14,050 bases of DNA, taken from assembly GCA_964607765.1 (NCBI GenBank), contig CAZSNT010000224.1, forward strand, positions 1 through 14,050, written 5' to 3'. Positions 1-7,277 of this stretch are shown here, piece by piece. Each line of letters starts with the position of its first letter. Positions within the stretch are counted from its first letter, which is position 1. The translations under genes and the position numbers were made by a program. The notes under the pieces were generated by a model. It worked only from the letters and a program-made list of their open reading frames with translations. It had not been told where the DNA came from and searched no databases. The DNA is from CAZSNT01 sp964607765 (GTDB lineage: Bacteria > Verrucomicrobiota > Lentisphaeria > Oligosphaerales > JABHEG01).

Positions 1-130
1 GTGAGGTCCGCTGCCAGGTAGCGGCATACTGCCTCACGTAACTGAGGCGTTACCTTCAAGGGATTGATTTCTCCCGCACAAGGTGCGATTTTCTGCTGTG
101 CGGGATCCCACGGTGATTGCGGGAACTTCT
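1..130 (+). promoter_or_regulatory. Structured 5' leader of the trkH-trkA operon
   Basis: This non-coding stretch before trkH is unusually rich in perfect inverted repeats. GTGAGG (1-6) can pair with CCTCAC (32-37), enclosing CCGCT (9-13)/AGCGG (21-25). The overlapping GCCTCA (31-36) can instead pair with TGAGGC (43-48), and GTAAC (38-42) can pair with GTTAC (49-53). These pairings exclude one another. A 9-bp stem (72-80 with 97-105) follows, and the trkH Shine-Dalgarno-like GGGAA (121-125) lies just after it. Alternative foldings before a K+ transporter suggest possible cis-regulation, but no known riboswitch core (for example the c-di-AMP ydaO class) was recognised and there is no U-tract. 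The window begins here, so the leader may be incomplete, and part of it could instead belong to the end of an upstream transcript. Confidence 0.4.
72..105 (+). repeat. Perfect 9-bp stem-loop in the trkH leader
   Basis: TCCCGCACA (72-80) is exactly complementary to TGTGCGGGA (97-105), with a 16-base loop. The stem ends 25 bases before the chosen trkH ATG. No run of T follows, so it does not look like an intrinsic terminator. The downstream GGGA at 121-124, at the likely ribosome binding site, could compete for the TCCC at 106-109 or 72-75. This could affect translation initiation; that is inference. Confidence 0.55.
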
Positions 131-1618
131 ATGCGGAACCGGACAGCCTGTCTACTGCCTCTGCTCCCCTACCTGGGCGCGCTGTTCTGGATCTTCGGGT
201 TTGTCCTTCTCGTGCCGCTGCTCATCCTGCTGATTCCGCCCGCGAACGCACCCGGTCCGGACGTGTCTGGCTGGTGTTACGTGCTGCCGGCGGCCACGGC
301 CTGGGCACTCGGATGGGCGCTGAAAGGACGGCGACGCCTTGCGCCGCTGGACGCCCGACAGTCCATGCTCATCTGCGCGTTGGGCTGGATCCTGATCTCA
401 GGTCTGGGCGCTCTGCCGCTGTGGCTCGGGCTCCGTGTTTCATACCTGGACGCGTACTTCGAAGCAGTGAGCGGCCTGACCACCACCGGCATCACCATGC
501 TGACCGGGCTGGACAGCATGGCGCGCAGCGCGATTTTCTGGCGTGCGCTGCTGCAGTGGCTGGGCGGATTGGGGATACTCGCGTTCTTCTTGGTCATCAT
601 GTTCACGGGCGGCGCGGCCAACCAACTGTTCAGCGCCGAAAGTCACAAGATTTTCAGCAAACGTCCCGTGCCCGGCCTGTTCAACACACTGAAGATCCTC
701 TGGCTCATCTATGCAGCCTTCACACTGCTGATCACGCTGCTGCTGGTCTGCTTCGGCGCCAGCCTGTTCGATGCCGTGTGTCACGCTTTCACCGCTCTGT
801 CGACCGGCGGCTACTCACCGTACGACGCCAGCATCGACGCGTACCGCCAGGCAGGCCATCCGCACTACCGCGCCATCGAGTACATCCTCGCCTTCGGCAT
901 GCTGCTGGGCGGCATGAATTTCCTTGTTCACTATCGGGTCCTCACAGGCCGGGTGAAGACGCTCTGGGGCACGTTCGAGATGAGGCTGTTCTGGGGCATT
1001 CTCGGCGGCTGCACGGCGCTGGTTGTGGCCGACCACTGGCGCCGGTTCGGCGTGCATGACGTGGAAGCGACGGTTCGATACTCGCTCTTCCAGGTTGTGT
1101 CCGTGATGACCACCACGGGATTTGGCACAAAGGACATCGGCGCCGCGTTCTTCCCGGCGCTGTCCCGTCAGATCTTCCTGCTTCTGATGGTGGTCGGCGG
1201 CTGCGTGGGATCAACGGGCGGCGGCATCAAGGTGCTGCGCATCGGCGTGCTGTTCAAAATGCTCTCGCGCCAGATGCGGCGCGTCATCTACGGGCCGTCT
1301 GCGGTCAACCTGATTCTGGTCGACGGCGAGAAGGTCGACGTGGAGGAGGTCCGTCGTGTTGCGGCATTGTTCTTCGCCTGGATGATATTGCTGCTGGCGG
1401 GCGGCGGCATCACGGCGTGGCTCTCGCATCTCGGGCCGATGGAATCGGCATCCGGCATGTTCTCGGCCCTCGGCAATATCGGCCCATGTTACATCTCCGT
1501 GACGGACATGACTCAGCTGCACGCGGCTGTCAAGATCACCTACATCATCGGCATGCTGGCCGGACGACTCGAGATCCTGCCCATCCTGCTGCTGATCACG
1601 CCGCGGGCATGGCGGTGA
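131..1618 (+). CDS. trkH: Trk-type potassium uptake protein, membrane subunit
   Basis: This is the K+-translocating inner-membrane subunit of a TrkH/KtrB-family uptake system, 495 residues. The four pore-loop selectivity motifs are all visible: TTTGIT around G120, STGGYS around G226, TTTGFG around G330 and LGNIGP around G448-G451. Hydrophobic segments separate them, as expected for four M1-P-M2 units plus extra N-terminal helices. A longer frame opens at 83, but the ATG at 131 follows GGGAA (121-125) and begins directly with MRNRTACLLPLLPYLG and a first membrane helix, so it is preferred. The gene is followed after 104 bases by trkA, whose product is the cytoplasmic gating partner. Length and motifs are normal for the family and the identification is secure. 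Whether the transported ion coupling is H+ or Na+ cannot be read from the sequence. Confidence 0.95.
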   Translation: MRNRTACLLPLLPYLGALFWIFGFVLLVPLLILLIPPANAPGPDVSGWCYVLPAATAWALGWALKGRRRLAPLDARQSMLICALGWILISGLGALPLWLGLRVSYLDAYFEAVSGLTTTGITMLTGLDSMARSAIFWRALLQWLGGLGILAFFLVIMFTGGAANQLFSAESHKIFSKRPVPGLFNTLKILWLIYAAFTLLITLLLVCFGASLFDAVCHAFTALSTGGYSPYDASIDAYRQAGHPHYRAIEYILAFGMLLGGMNFLVHYRVLTGRVKTLWGTFEMRLFWGILGGCTALVVADHWRRFGVHDVEATVRYSLFQVVSVMTTTGFGTKDIGAAFFPALSRQIFLLLMVVGGCVGSTGGGIKVLRIGVLFKMLSRQMRRVIYGPSAVNLILVDGEKVDVEEVRRVAALFFAWMILLLAGGGITAWLSHLGPMESASGMFSALGNIGPCYISVTDMTQLHAAVKITYIIGMLAGRLEILPILLLITPRAWR

Positions 1619-1624
1619 AGTGCC

Positions 1625-1644
1625 GTGCGGCAACAATGCCGCAC
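1625..1644 (+). repeat. Intercistronic hairpin between trkH and trkA
   Basis: GTGCGGC (1625-1631) and GCCGCAC (1638-1644) form a perfect 7-bp stem with a 6-base AACAAT loop, starting 7 bases after the trkH stop. No T-run follows, so a full terminator is unlikely. It could adjust the relative expression or stability of the two cistrons (inference). Confidence 0.4.
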
Positions 1645-1722
1645 CGCAGTTGCCGATCGCGCCGCTTGCGTGCCGGTGAGGTGTTGGAACGCTGGAATGA
1701 GAGGCACTGAAGGGACAATACC

Positions 1723-2400
1723 ATGTATATCGTGATTGCGGGCGGCGGATTGCTTGGGCAGGGACTGGCGAAAGAGCTGGTTGAGGCCCGGCACGACGTG
1801 GTTGTCGTGGAGACCGAACGCACGGTCAGTGAACGGGTCGCCGCGCGGATCGGCGCTCTGGCCATCAACGGTACGGCGACCAGCATCGATATCCTCGAGG
1901 AAGCGGGGATCAACAAAGCGGACGTGGCGGTCGGCGCGTTGCCCAAGGACGCGGACAACCTGGCGTTCGGTCTGCTCGCGCGGAACTTCGGCGTGCCGAG
2001 AGTGATCGCTCGAATGCGGAATCCGCAGTACGAAAGCGCTTACCAACTGGCCGGCATCTCCCGCGTCCTCAACGTCAGCAAACTGCTCGTGCCGCAACTG
2101 GTGCTGGAGATCGAGCAACCCAGCCTCCGTGTGGTCGCCAACTTCGGCAGCGGCAAGGCCTCGATCGTCGTGATCACCGTGCCCGATCCGTCACCGTTGC
2201 ACGGGCAGAGCGTACAGCAGGTCGTATCGAGAGAGGACTTTCCCAAAGACTGCGTCATCGCGGGGATCCTGCGCGGACACACTGAGGAGTTCGTCTTCCC
2301 GCGCGGCGCTGCAGAGATATGCGCAGGGGATCAGGTTTTCCTCGCCGCGCCCAGTGATACGGTGCGCAAGGCCGCACAGACGCTGAGGGAAACGAAGTGA
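1723..2400 (+). CDS. trkA: Trk system regulatory subunit TrkA (single RCK unit)
   Basis: This is the cytoplasmic NAD(H)-binding regulatory protein of the K+ transporter, 225 residues. The N-terminal Rossmann (TrkA_N/RCK) domain spans roughly residues 1-125. It starts at the first residues with the dinucleotide-binding glycines G7, G9 and G12 and has an acidic residue (E30) at the end of strand beta-2, typical of NAD(H) rather than NADP(H) binding. A TrkA_C domain occupies about 140-222. The protein has one N+C unit, like KtrA or archaeal TrkA, and is half the size of the two-unit E. coli TrkA, so an oligomeric ring is expected. AAGGGA lies about 8 bases before the ATG. Its placement directly after trkH supports a functional pair. 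An in-frame start extension is not needed because the Rossmann strand begins at residue 2. Confidence 0.94.
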   Translation: MYIVIAGGGLLGQGLAKELVEARHDVVVVETERTVSERVAARIGALAINGTATSIDILEEAGINKADVAVGALPKDADNLAFGLLARNFGVPRVIARMRNPQYESAYQLAGISRVLNVSKLLVPQLVLEIEQPSLRVVANFGSGKASIVVITVPDPSPLHGQSVQQVVSREDFPKDCVIAGILRGHTEEFVFPRGAAEICAGDQVFLAAPSDTVRKAAQTLRETK

Positions 2401-2440
2401 AGGGCCCTCGCTAGATGCCGTCCTGAAAAGGTTCAGGGCG

Positions 2441-2588
2441 CTGTCATTGGTCATTAGTCATTGGTCATTAGTGAGATGCATACTTCGCAGAAGCGATCTC
2501 GATTGGTGCAGATGTGAGATCTTGGGCAATCCAGCTCCCGTTTCGGCAGAAAACTCACCAATGACCAATGACAGATGACCAATGACAG
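2441..2588. repeat. Inverted arrays of tandem TCATTGG-type heptamers
   Basis: The left arm (2444-2471) is four perfectly phased heptamers TCATTGG, TCATTAG, TCATTGG, TCATTAG. The right arm (2558-2585) is four heptamers on the opposite strand: CCAATGA, CCAATGA, CAGATGA, CCAATGA. Homology extends by CTG outside and TGAG inside, giving 35-bp arms (2441-2475 and 2554-2588) that match at 32 of 35 positions around a 78-base centre. No gene is seen in the centre. Short tandem heptamers of this kind are known as STRR sequences in cyanobacteria and occur between genes of other phyla. The inverted, two-armed layout suggests a MITE-like or REP-like dispersed element, or a large RNA/DNA hairpin. No transposase is present and no target duplication was identified. 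Confidence 0.8.
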
Positions 2589-2619
2589 AGCCTGGGAGGG
2601 CTTTCCGGACAGGCTCTCG

Positions 2620-2835
2620 CTAGGCTGGGCAAGGAGAGGCGCGTTCCGGAACGGGCCGACGCATGATCTCGGCCATCAACGCCTCCAGGCACACGGGACA
2701 GTAAGCATGCGTGAGTGCTGCCTCCGGAAACAGCCGACTCAGCGCCCGCCACTCCCCCTTGAGTTTCACTCGTCCACAGGACGAGCACTGTGTAATGAGA
2801 GGATTGTGTCCAGCCATGCGTTGATACTTCTCCAT
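2620..2835 (-). CDS. Small CxxC-CxxC zinc-ribbon protein
   Basis: This is a 71-residue reverse-strand gene. Four cysteines form CSSC (C17, C20) and CPVC (C46, C49), spaced as Cx2C-x25-Cx2C. A KGEWRALS segment lies between them and TH precedes the second pair. This order strongly resembles the small metal-binding module found at the ends of many bacterial PAS/response-regulator proteins (CxxC-K-I-R..G.W..,.SHGxCPxC), here as a free-standing protein. A structural Zn2+ or a redox role is expected; no enzymatic residues are visible. Purine-rich GAGGGGCAGGGGG precedes the ATG at 2835. A second in-frame ATG at 2817 is preceded by GGAGAAG with better spacing, so the protein may be 65 residues. The last dozen residues look unstructured. 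The gene sits alone in a repeat-bearing region, so a remnant of a larger signalling gene is also possible. Confidence 0.6.
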   Translation of the reverse strand: MEKYQRMAGHNPLITQCSSCGRVKLKGEWRALSRLFPEAALTHAYCPVCLEALMAEIMRRPVPERASPCPA

Positions 2836-3002
2836 GCGTCCCCCTGCCCCTCTCGCTTAGTTCTCCAAATTCGCACTTCAGCCACCAACTGACTGCTAAG
2901 CACGCCGTGTGCCACACTGTCACATCTCGAGCATCTGACGGACAGGAAACCGGGTCCAGGCCGGTCCGCCCTACCCAAACAGCCACGGCACGGCGCGCGG
3001 AT

Positions 3003-3060
3003 CAGATCTGAGAACGACTGCACGGGGCACTGCGAATCCCGGCCAAGTTCGCAGATCTGA
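3003..3060. promoter_or_regulatory. Pair of CAGATCTGA palindromic sites
   Basis: The 9-mer CAGATCTGA occurs at 3003-3011 and again at 3052-3060; its first eight bases are a perfect palindrome. The copies are 49 bases apart centre to centre, and the second ends 9 bases before the putative -35 box at 3070. Two identical dyads just upstream of a promoter would fit a dimeric regulator of the amidohydrolase gene. No cognate regulator gene is nearby and chance recurrence is possible. Confidence 0.35.
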
Positions 3061-3069
3061 AAATCTCGT

Positions 3070-3098
3070 TTGACGACAAACAGCTCACGTCCTATGTG
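3070..3098 (+). promoter_or_regulatory. Putative sigma-70-like promoter for the amidohydrolase
   Basis: TTGACG (3070-3075) matches the -35 consensus at five of six positions. After a 17-base spacer comes TATGTG (3093-3098), which matches only the first three bases of the -10 consensus. It lies 35 bases before the ATG at 3134 and directly after the CAGATCTGA pair. The location is good but the -10 box is weak. Confidence 0.35.
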
Positions 3099-3133
3099 TA
3101 ACGTTGCGGGAACAACATTCAGGAGATCGCGGT

Positions 3134-4426
3134 ATGAAGCTCAGCAACACGCAAGAGAAGATGATGAGTGCTCTGGCCGAGACAGAGCTCATCGACTGCC
3201 ACGAGCATCTGCCGCCTGAACACGAGCGCACGTCCGTGCCGCAGGATGTGTTCACGTTGTTCTCACACTACACACGCCACGACCTGTTCAGTGCGGGCAT
3301 GGACCGGCACAGCTGCCGCAATCTGAACGCGTTCGGCACGGCGCGGCCCGAGTATGATCGCCTGTTCGACTACAGCGTGCCGCTGGAGGAAAGGTGGCAG
3401 ACGTTCAGACCGTACTGGGAAGCGATCAGACACGGCTCCTACGCCAGGGCGGCCCGGATCACGGCGCGTACCGTTTACGGCGTGCCCGACATCGGGGACG
3501 ACACCTACCAGATCCTGTCGGAACGCATCGCGGAGGAAAACACGCCCGGCATCTACAAGCGCATGCTCTGCGACCGCTGCCACATCCGCGTCGCGCTGAC
3601 CCAATGCAGCCGCACCGATGTGGAGCTGCCTCTCGTGCCGCTCATGCCGCTGGGGATGCTGACCGACGTCCGCAGCCGCGAACAGATCGAAGGCCTCGCC
3701 GACAGTGTCCAGAACGAGATGCCCCGGAGTCTGGACGAGTACATCGCTCTCGGGCAGGCCATTCTGGACAAGTGGATCGCAGACGGCACGGTCGGACTGA
3801 AAATGCGCTCGCAGCATTTCCCGCGTCCCAACCGGCCGTTGGCAACGCGGGCATTCCAACGCCTGCTCGAAGGCCGTGAGTTCCTGGGCGGCGAGGAGGA
3901 GTACGTGGCACTCAACTCGTTGTTGGTCCACGAATTCATCGACATTGCGGCCGAGGCTGAGCTGGTCATTGCGGTGCACGCCGGCATCTGGGGCGATTTC
4001 CGCAGAATCGACTCGAAGTTCATGCTCGAGCTGGCCCCGGCCCATCCCCGCGCCACATTCGACCTCTACCATCTGGGCATGCCCTCGGTGCGCGACACCA
4101 TCGTGGTCGCCAAGAACCTGCCGAATGTCTATCTCAACCTGTGTTGGACGCACATCATTTCGCAGATTCAGACACGTTCGGGTATCGACGAGATGCTGGA
4201 CCAGGTCCCGATCAACAAGATCCTGGCTTTCGGAGGCGACTACAACCGTCCGGTCGAGAAGGTGGTGGGGCACCTGGTCATGGCGAAAGAGAACCTCGCC
4301 CATGTCTTCGCTTCGCGCGTGGACCGCGGCCTGATGTCGGTCAACGAGGCGAAGGACATCCTCAGACGCTGGTTCTGGGACAATCCGCTGACCCTCTACA
4401 CGCGGCTGGAGATGAATCCCGACTGA
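3134..4426 (+). CDS. Metal-dependent amidohydrolase (Amidohydro_2-like TIM barrel)
   Basis: This is a predicted cytoplasmic hydrolase of the amidohydrolase superfamily, 430 residues. The expected metal-site ligands occur in the right order. They are H23 and H25 in DCHEH at the end of beta-1, K223 in GLKMR (candidate carboxylated lysine), H282 in AVHAGIWGD, H313 in LYHLGMP and D369 in FGGDY. No signal peptide is present. The ATG at 3134 has AGGAG (3121-3125) eight bases upstream and is preferred over a TTG at 3104. Substrate is unknown. The family includes amidases, decarboxylases, lactonases and sugar isomerases, and nothing in the neighbourhood fixes the pathway. The gene is monocistronic, flanked upstream by the repeat region and downstream by a convergent operon whose last stop is 58 bases away. 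Confidence 0.85.
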   Translation: MKLSNTQEKMMSALAETELIDCHEHLPPEHERTSVPQDVFTLFSHYTRHDLFSAGMDRHSCRNLNAFGTARPEYDRLFDYSVPLEERWQTFRPYWEAIRHGSYARAARITARTVYGVPDIGDDTYQILSERIAEENTPGIYKRMLCDRCHIRVALTQCSRTDVELPLVPLMPLGMLTDVRSREQIEGLADSVQNEMPRSLDEYIALGQAILDKWIADGTVGLKMRSQHFPRPNRPLATRAFQRLLEGREFLGGEEEYVALNSLLVHEFIDIAAEAELVIAVHAGIWGDFRRIDSKFMLELAPAHPRATFDLYHLGMPSVRDTIVVAKNLPNVYLNLCWTHIISQIQTRSGIDEMLDQVPINKILAFGGDYNRPVEKVVGHLVMAKENLAHVFASRVDRGLMSVNEAKDILRRWFWDNPLTLYTRLEMNPD

Positions 4427-4484
4427 ACGAGACCCCTGCGGCCTCGTGTCGTGGGGGACTGCAAGCCAATCGCGTGATCTCGGG

Positions 4485-7250
4485 CTAGCGCTTGGTGATC
4501 CACAGGGGCGATGACCAGGCGATCTGGCCGTCCGCCTGCTGCACACGCACGTAGTACAGGTGTGTGCCTTCCTCGAACTCGTGATCCTGCCACGCGAAGT
4601 CTACCGCTTTCCCCTCAGGATCACTGGTGTAGACAAAACGCAGGTCCTTGACAATGGCCAGCTCGCTGAGCTCCCCGGTGCCGGCCGCTTTGATCTGCAG
4701 CGTCGGGGCCTCGGCCTGGGCGAACTCGTCGCCCATGAAGTGATCGCCGCAATGCACGGCCAGGATGATGTTGTCCGTGGCACCGTACGTGTGCCGTTTG
4801 CGCAGCCCCGCAACGATTGCCTCTCGCGTGGGCGCGTCCACAAAGACGTTCGCGTACGATATGTGCGTTGAGCCGTGGTCCGAGCTGGCGATGATGCCGA
4901 GCCGCAACCCCTTCTCCCACGCCCGCCATACAAAGCCCTGCGGCTGGTACCCGGAGCCCTTTGCGTGCCGATCCCCGGGAGTCGCGGACTTGGGTGCTCC
5001 CTCATACTCGTAGGACGTGCGGGCGCCCTGGTAGATTTCGACAACCGGCTCGAGCACGGGATCGTTGTCGCGCCAGTCCGTACCCATACGCGTGCCGGAC
5101 GTGTGGGAGATGATCACACTGCCGCGATCGCGCTCGTTCGCGTAGAGCTGCTTCGTGTCGTCGCCCGCCACGCCCTTGCCGTTCGGCCCGCGGGTCATGG
5201 GGAATGTGCGGTAGCCGCGCTTCGCATTGATGATATTCCGGTGCCCGTTCGGGTAACTCAAGCTGCGCTCGTACCCGAACAGGGAGATGAAGTGCGGCGG
5301 GTTGTTGTAGACGTCCGTCAGCTTCTCCGTGCGCCACCACACGTACTCCAGGTCCGGGCCCGTGCGCTGGTTATGATCCGTGATCTCGAGAAAATCGAGG
5401 GCACCCGCATCGATAGCATAGCGCCACACGTCCACCATCGACCCGTCTCCCGACCCATCCCACGACACCTCGGTGTGCCGATGCAGGTCGCCTCGGACAA
5501 TGGCATGCTCCGTGCCGCCGACCGACGTGCGGAACGCCCGGACCCGCGCCGTGTCCGCGATCTCCTTCGCGTCGGCCCGGGCCTTTGGCAGCACGGGCAC
5601 CGGCACGGGCTTCAGCCCTGCGGCGGCCGGCGCTGGGGACGCGGGCAAAACGGTAGCGACTACGCGATTAAGTACCGGTTTGCGGATGTCCGCCATGGTG
5701 CGGCTGTCGGTGTGCCAGACCACCGCCACACGCCCGTCCGGCAACGCAGCCGGCGCCGCATAGCTGTCCAGCCGCGCGATGGAGTTAGGCAGGTACACCG
5801 GCTTGGTCCATGCCTGGCCGTCGTAGCTCGTGATGTGTGACTCCCACGCCTTGTAGTAGCGGTAGTGACCGCGGCTGCGCAAGTACTTGCCCGTGGCGAT
5901 CGCCCAGCGCATGCACAGGTGGATGCGACCGTCGCTGCCGGCGCAGAGCCGCGGCTTCTCGTGGTACCGGCGCGGCTGCGTTCCGGAGACCACGGACTCG
6001 GGCTGCGTCAGCGGTGCGTAAAGCCGCCCACCGTCGTACACGCGTACGCGCGAAGCGCGCTTTGAGTAAAGCCGGGTCCCAGGCTTCGGGTTCGGAACAA
6101 CCGCGCCCTGGTCTTTGCCCCAATTCTCCGTGCCTTCCTCGTAGGCCACCCACGTGCGACCGTCGCCGTCGATCGCCACCGTGGCGTAGGCTTCGAATGC
6201 CGGGCTCGCGGCAACAGCCGCTTCCGGACCGAACGCACTGTTGTGCAGCTGCCGAAGATACACGTCATAGTTGCCGTTGCGGTAGCTGTCCCATACCACG
6301 GCCACCGTGCCGTCGTCCGCCGCGGCGACCTGCGGCATCCAGTCGTTGCCCGCCGCTGACGTCACGAGCTCATCCGCACCCCAGGCACCGGCACGCCACC
6401 GCTTGAGCCGAATGTCCGAGTGCGAGCCGCGCCAGCTCTGCCACACCAGGTATGCCGAGCCGCCGGCATACGCGATCGCCGGCTCGACGTCCGCACCCGC
6501 TTCAGCCGTCAGCCGGACCGGGCCAGTCCACTCACGACCGTCGAACTCGGCACTGAACAGATCCCAGTCACCGTCCTCGAACCGCGCCCACACAACGAGG
6601 AGCCGATCGCCCGCCCAAACACACGCCGACTTGTACAGGTCACCCGCAGCGCCCGGTACGGGCGTTGCATCAGACCACACACCGGCGTCGCAAGACGCAA
6701 CGAAGAGCTGCTCGGAGAGTTCACGGTACGCCTGCCACACACACCACACGCTGCCGGCCGGGGACACGCACAGCGACGGGTAATCCGCCTCCCGGTCCGG
6801 AGCGCTCAGCACAGTCGTCCTGCCAATCCGTTCCGCGGACACGGCAGCGCCGAGGAACCGCGCGCTTCTGCCCGGTGCCAGCGCAGCCAGAGCCACGTCG
6901 AACGCGCCCTGTGCCGTCGTCACAGTCAGCACGGCAGCCGGGCTGCCGCGCCCGTAAATCAGCACGCCGGTCGGGGCAATACGGCGGCGCTTGTCCGTCT
7001 TCGGACCGCCGGGATCACGGCTGCGCGTCGTCCACGAGTCGCCGCCCGAAACGCGGTCCTTGCCGGCAAAGTGCCAGCCGGCCACCTCGGAGATCTCCCC
7101 CCCCGTCACCGTGGCCGTGCCGGACCAGTCGACAGCATCCGTGTCTTTGAGACCCAGCTTGAGGAAAACGCCGAACTCAGGCTCGGCGGCCTGAACGCCG
7201 GACACCAGCAGGAACAGGATCCCTGACAACGCAACCCGAACACGATTCAT
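4485..7250 (-). CDS. Secreted beta-propeller protein with C-terminal PHP-type phosphoesterase domain
   Basis: This is a 921-residue exported protein. An N-terminal signal peptide (MNRVRVALSGILFLLVSGVQA) is followed, from about residue 150 to 550, by repeated blades of the type LxVxWxxxxDGxxDLFxAxxD..W, as in sialidase-like or WD-like propellers. The C-terminal third is a PHP-like domain of the DUF3604 kind. It carries GDLHRHTE (H590, H592), ITDHN (D625, H626), ISHTSG (H716) and SSDHGSTH (D791, H792, H796), all plausible metal ligands. Hydrolysis of a phosphoester or related bond outside the cytoplasm is therefore likely; the substrate is unknown. Of two ATGs at 7256 and 7250, the second is preferred because AAGGAG sits 8 bases before it and only 2 before the first. 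The stop of the upstream secreted-protein gene lies 27 bases away, implying one operon. Confidence 0.85.
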   Translation of the reverse strand: MNRVRVALSGILFLLVSGVQAAEPEFGVFLKLGLKDTDAVDWSGTATVTGGEISEVAGWHFAGKDRVSGGDSWTTRSRDPGGPKTDKRRRIAPTGVLIYGRGSPAAVLTVTTAQGAFDVALAALAPGRSARFLGAAVSAERIGRTTVLSAPDREADYPSLCVSPAGSVWCVWQAYRELSEQLFVASCDAGVWSDATPVPGAAGDLYKSACVWAGDRLLVVWARFEDGDWDLFSAEFDGREWTGPVRLTAEAGADVEPAIAYAGGSAYLVWQSWRGSHSDIRLKRWRAGAWGADELVTSAAGNDWMPQVAAADDGTVAVVWDSYRNGNYDVYLRQLHNSAFGPEAAVAASPAFEAYATVAIDGDGRTWVAYEEGTENWGKDQGAVVPNPKPGTRLYSKRASRVRVYDGGRLYAPLTQPESVVSGTQPRRYHEKPRLCAGSDGRIHLCMRWAIATGKYLRSRGHYRYYKAWESHITSYDGQAWTKPVYLPNSIARLDSYAAPAALPDGRVAVVWHTDSRTMADIRKPVLNRVVATVLPASPAPAAAGLKPVPVPVLPKARADAKEIADTARVRAFRTSVGGTEHAIVRGDLHRHTEVSWDGSGDGSMVDVWRYAIDAGALDFLEITDHNQRTGPDLEYVWWRTEKLTDVYNNPPHFISLFGYERSLSYPNGHRNIINAKRGYRTFPMTRGPNGKGVAGDDTKQLYANERDRGSVIISHTSGTRMGTDWRDNDPVLEPVVEIYQGARTSYEYEGAPKSATPGDRHAKGSGYQPQGFVWRAWEKGLRLGIIASSDHGSTHISYANVFVDAPTREAIVAGLRKRHTYGATDNIILAVHCGDHFMGDEFAQAEAPTLQIKAAGTGELSELAIVKDLRFVYTSDPEGKAVDFAWQDHEFEEGTHLYYVRVQQADGQIAWSSPLWITKR

Positions 7251-7277
7251 GGCCATGACTCCTTCTGAACTGAAAAG

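Larger units (their letters stand above)
2836..3133. other. Non-coding region upstream of the amidohydrolase
   Basis: About 300 bases without a convincing gene. It contains GGTCCGCCCTACC (2963-2975), whose reverse complement recurs with one change at 8575-8587. It also contains the paired CAGATCTG palindromes at 3003-3010 and 3052-3059 and a promoter-like TTGACG at 3070. Open frames crossing it on the reverse strand lack family motifs and run through the heptamer repeat. Confidence 0.5.

Noticed and set aside
1..130. c-di-AMP (ydaO-type) riboswitch before trkH
   Set aside because: The genomic context fits, but the conserved core sequence elements of that class could not be found, so only a generic structured leader is reported.
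64..1059. Long + strand open frame of 331 codons over trkH
   Set aside because: It is an Arg/His/Pro-rich out-of-frame translation of the trkH coding region with no family motif; GC-rich codon use opens such frames.
2444..2585. Possible CRISPR array
   Set aside because: The units are 7 bases long and directly adjacent with no spacers; the two arrays are inverted and no cas gene is present.
2555..2986. Reverse-strand frame of 143 codons in the repeat region
   Set aside because: Its C-terminal end is translated heptamer repeat and it overlaps the better-supported zinc-ribbon gene; no motif or ribosome binding site.
4427..4484. Bidirectional terminator between the convergent amidohydrolase and propeller-PHP genes
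   Set aside because: Only short imperfect pairings such as ACGAG/CTCGT are present and there is no T-run on either strand.
3263..4546. Reverse-strand open frame of 427 codons over the amidohydrolase
   Set aside because: The opposite strand encodes an amidohydrolase with all metal ligands in order; the reverse frame has no recognisable domain and runs into the convergent gene.
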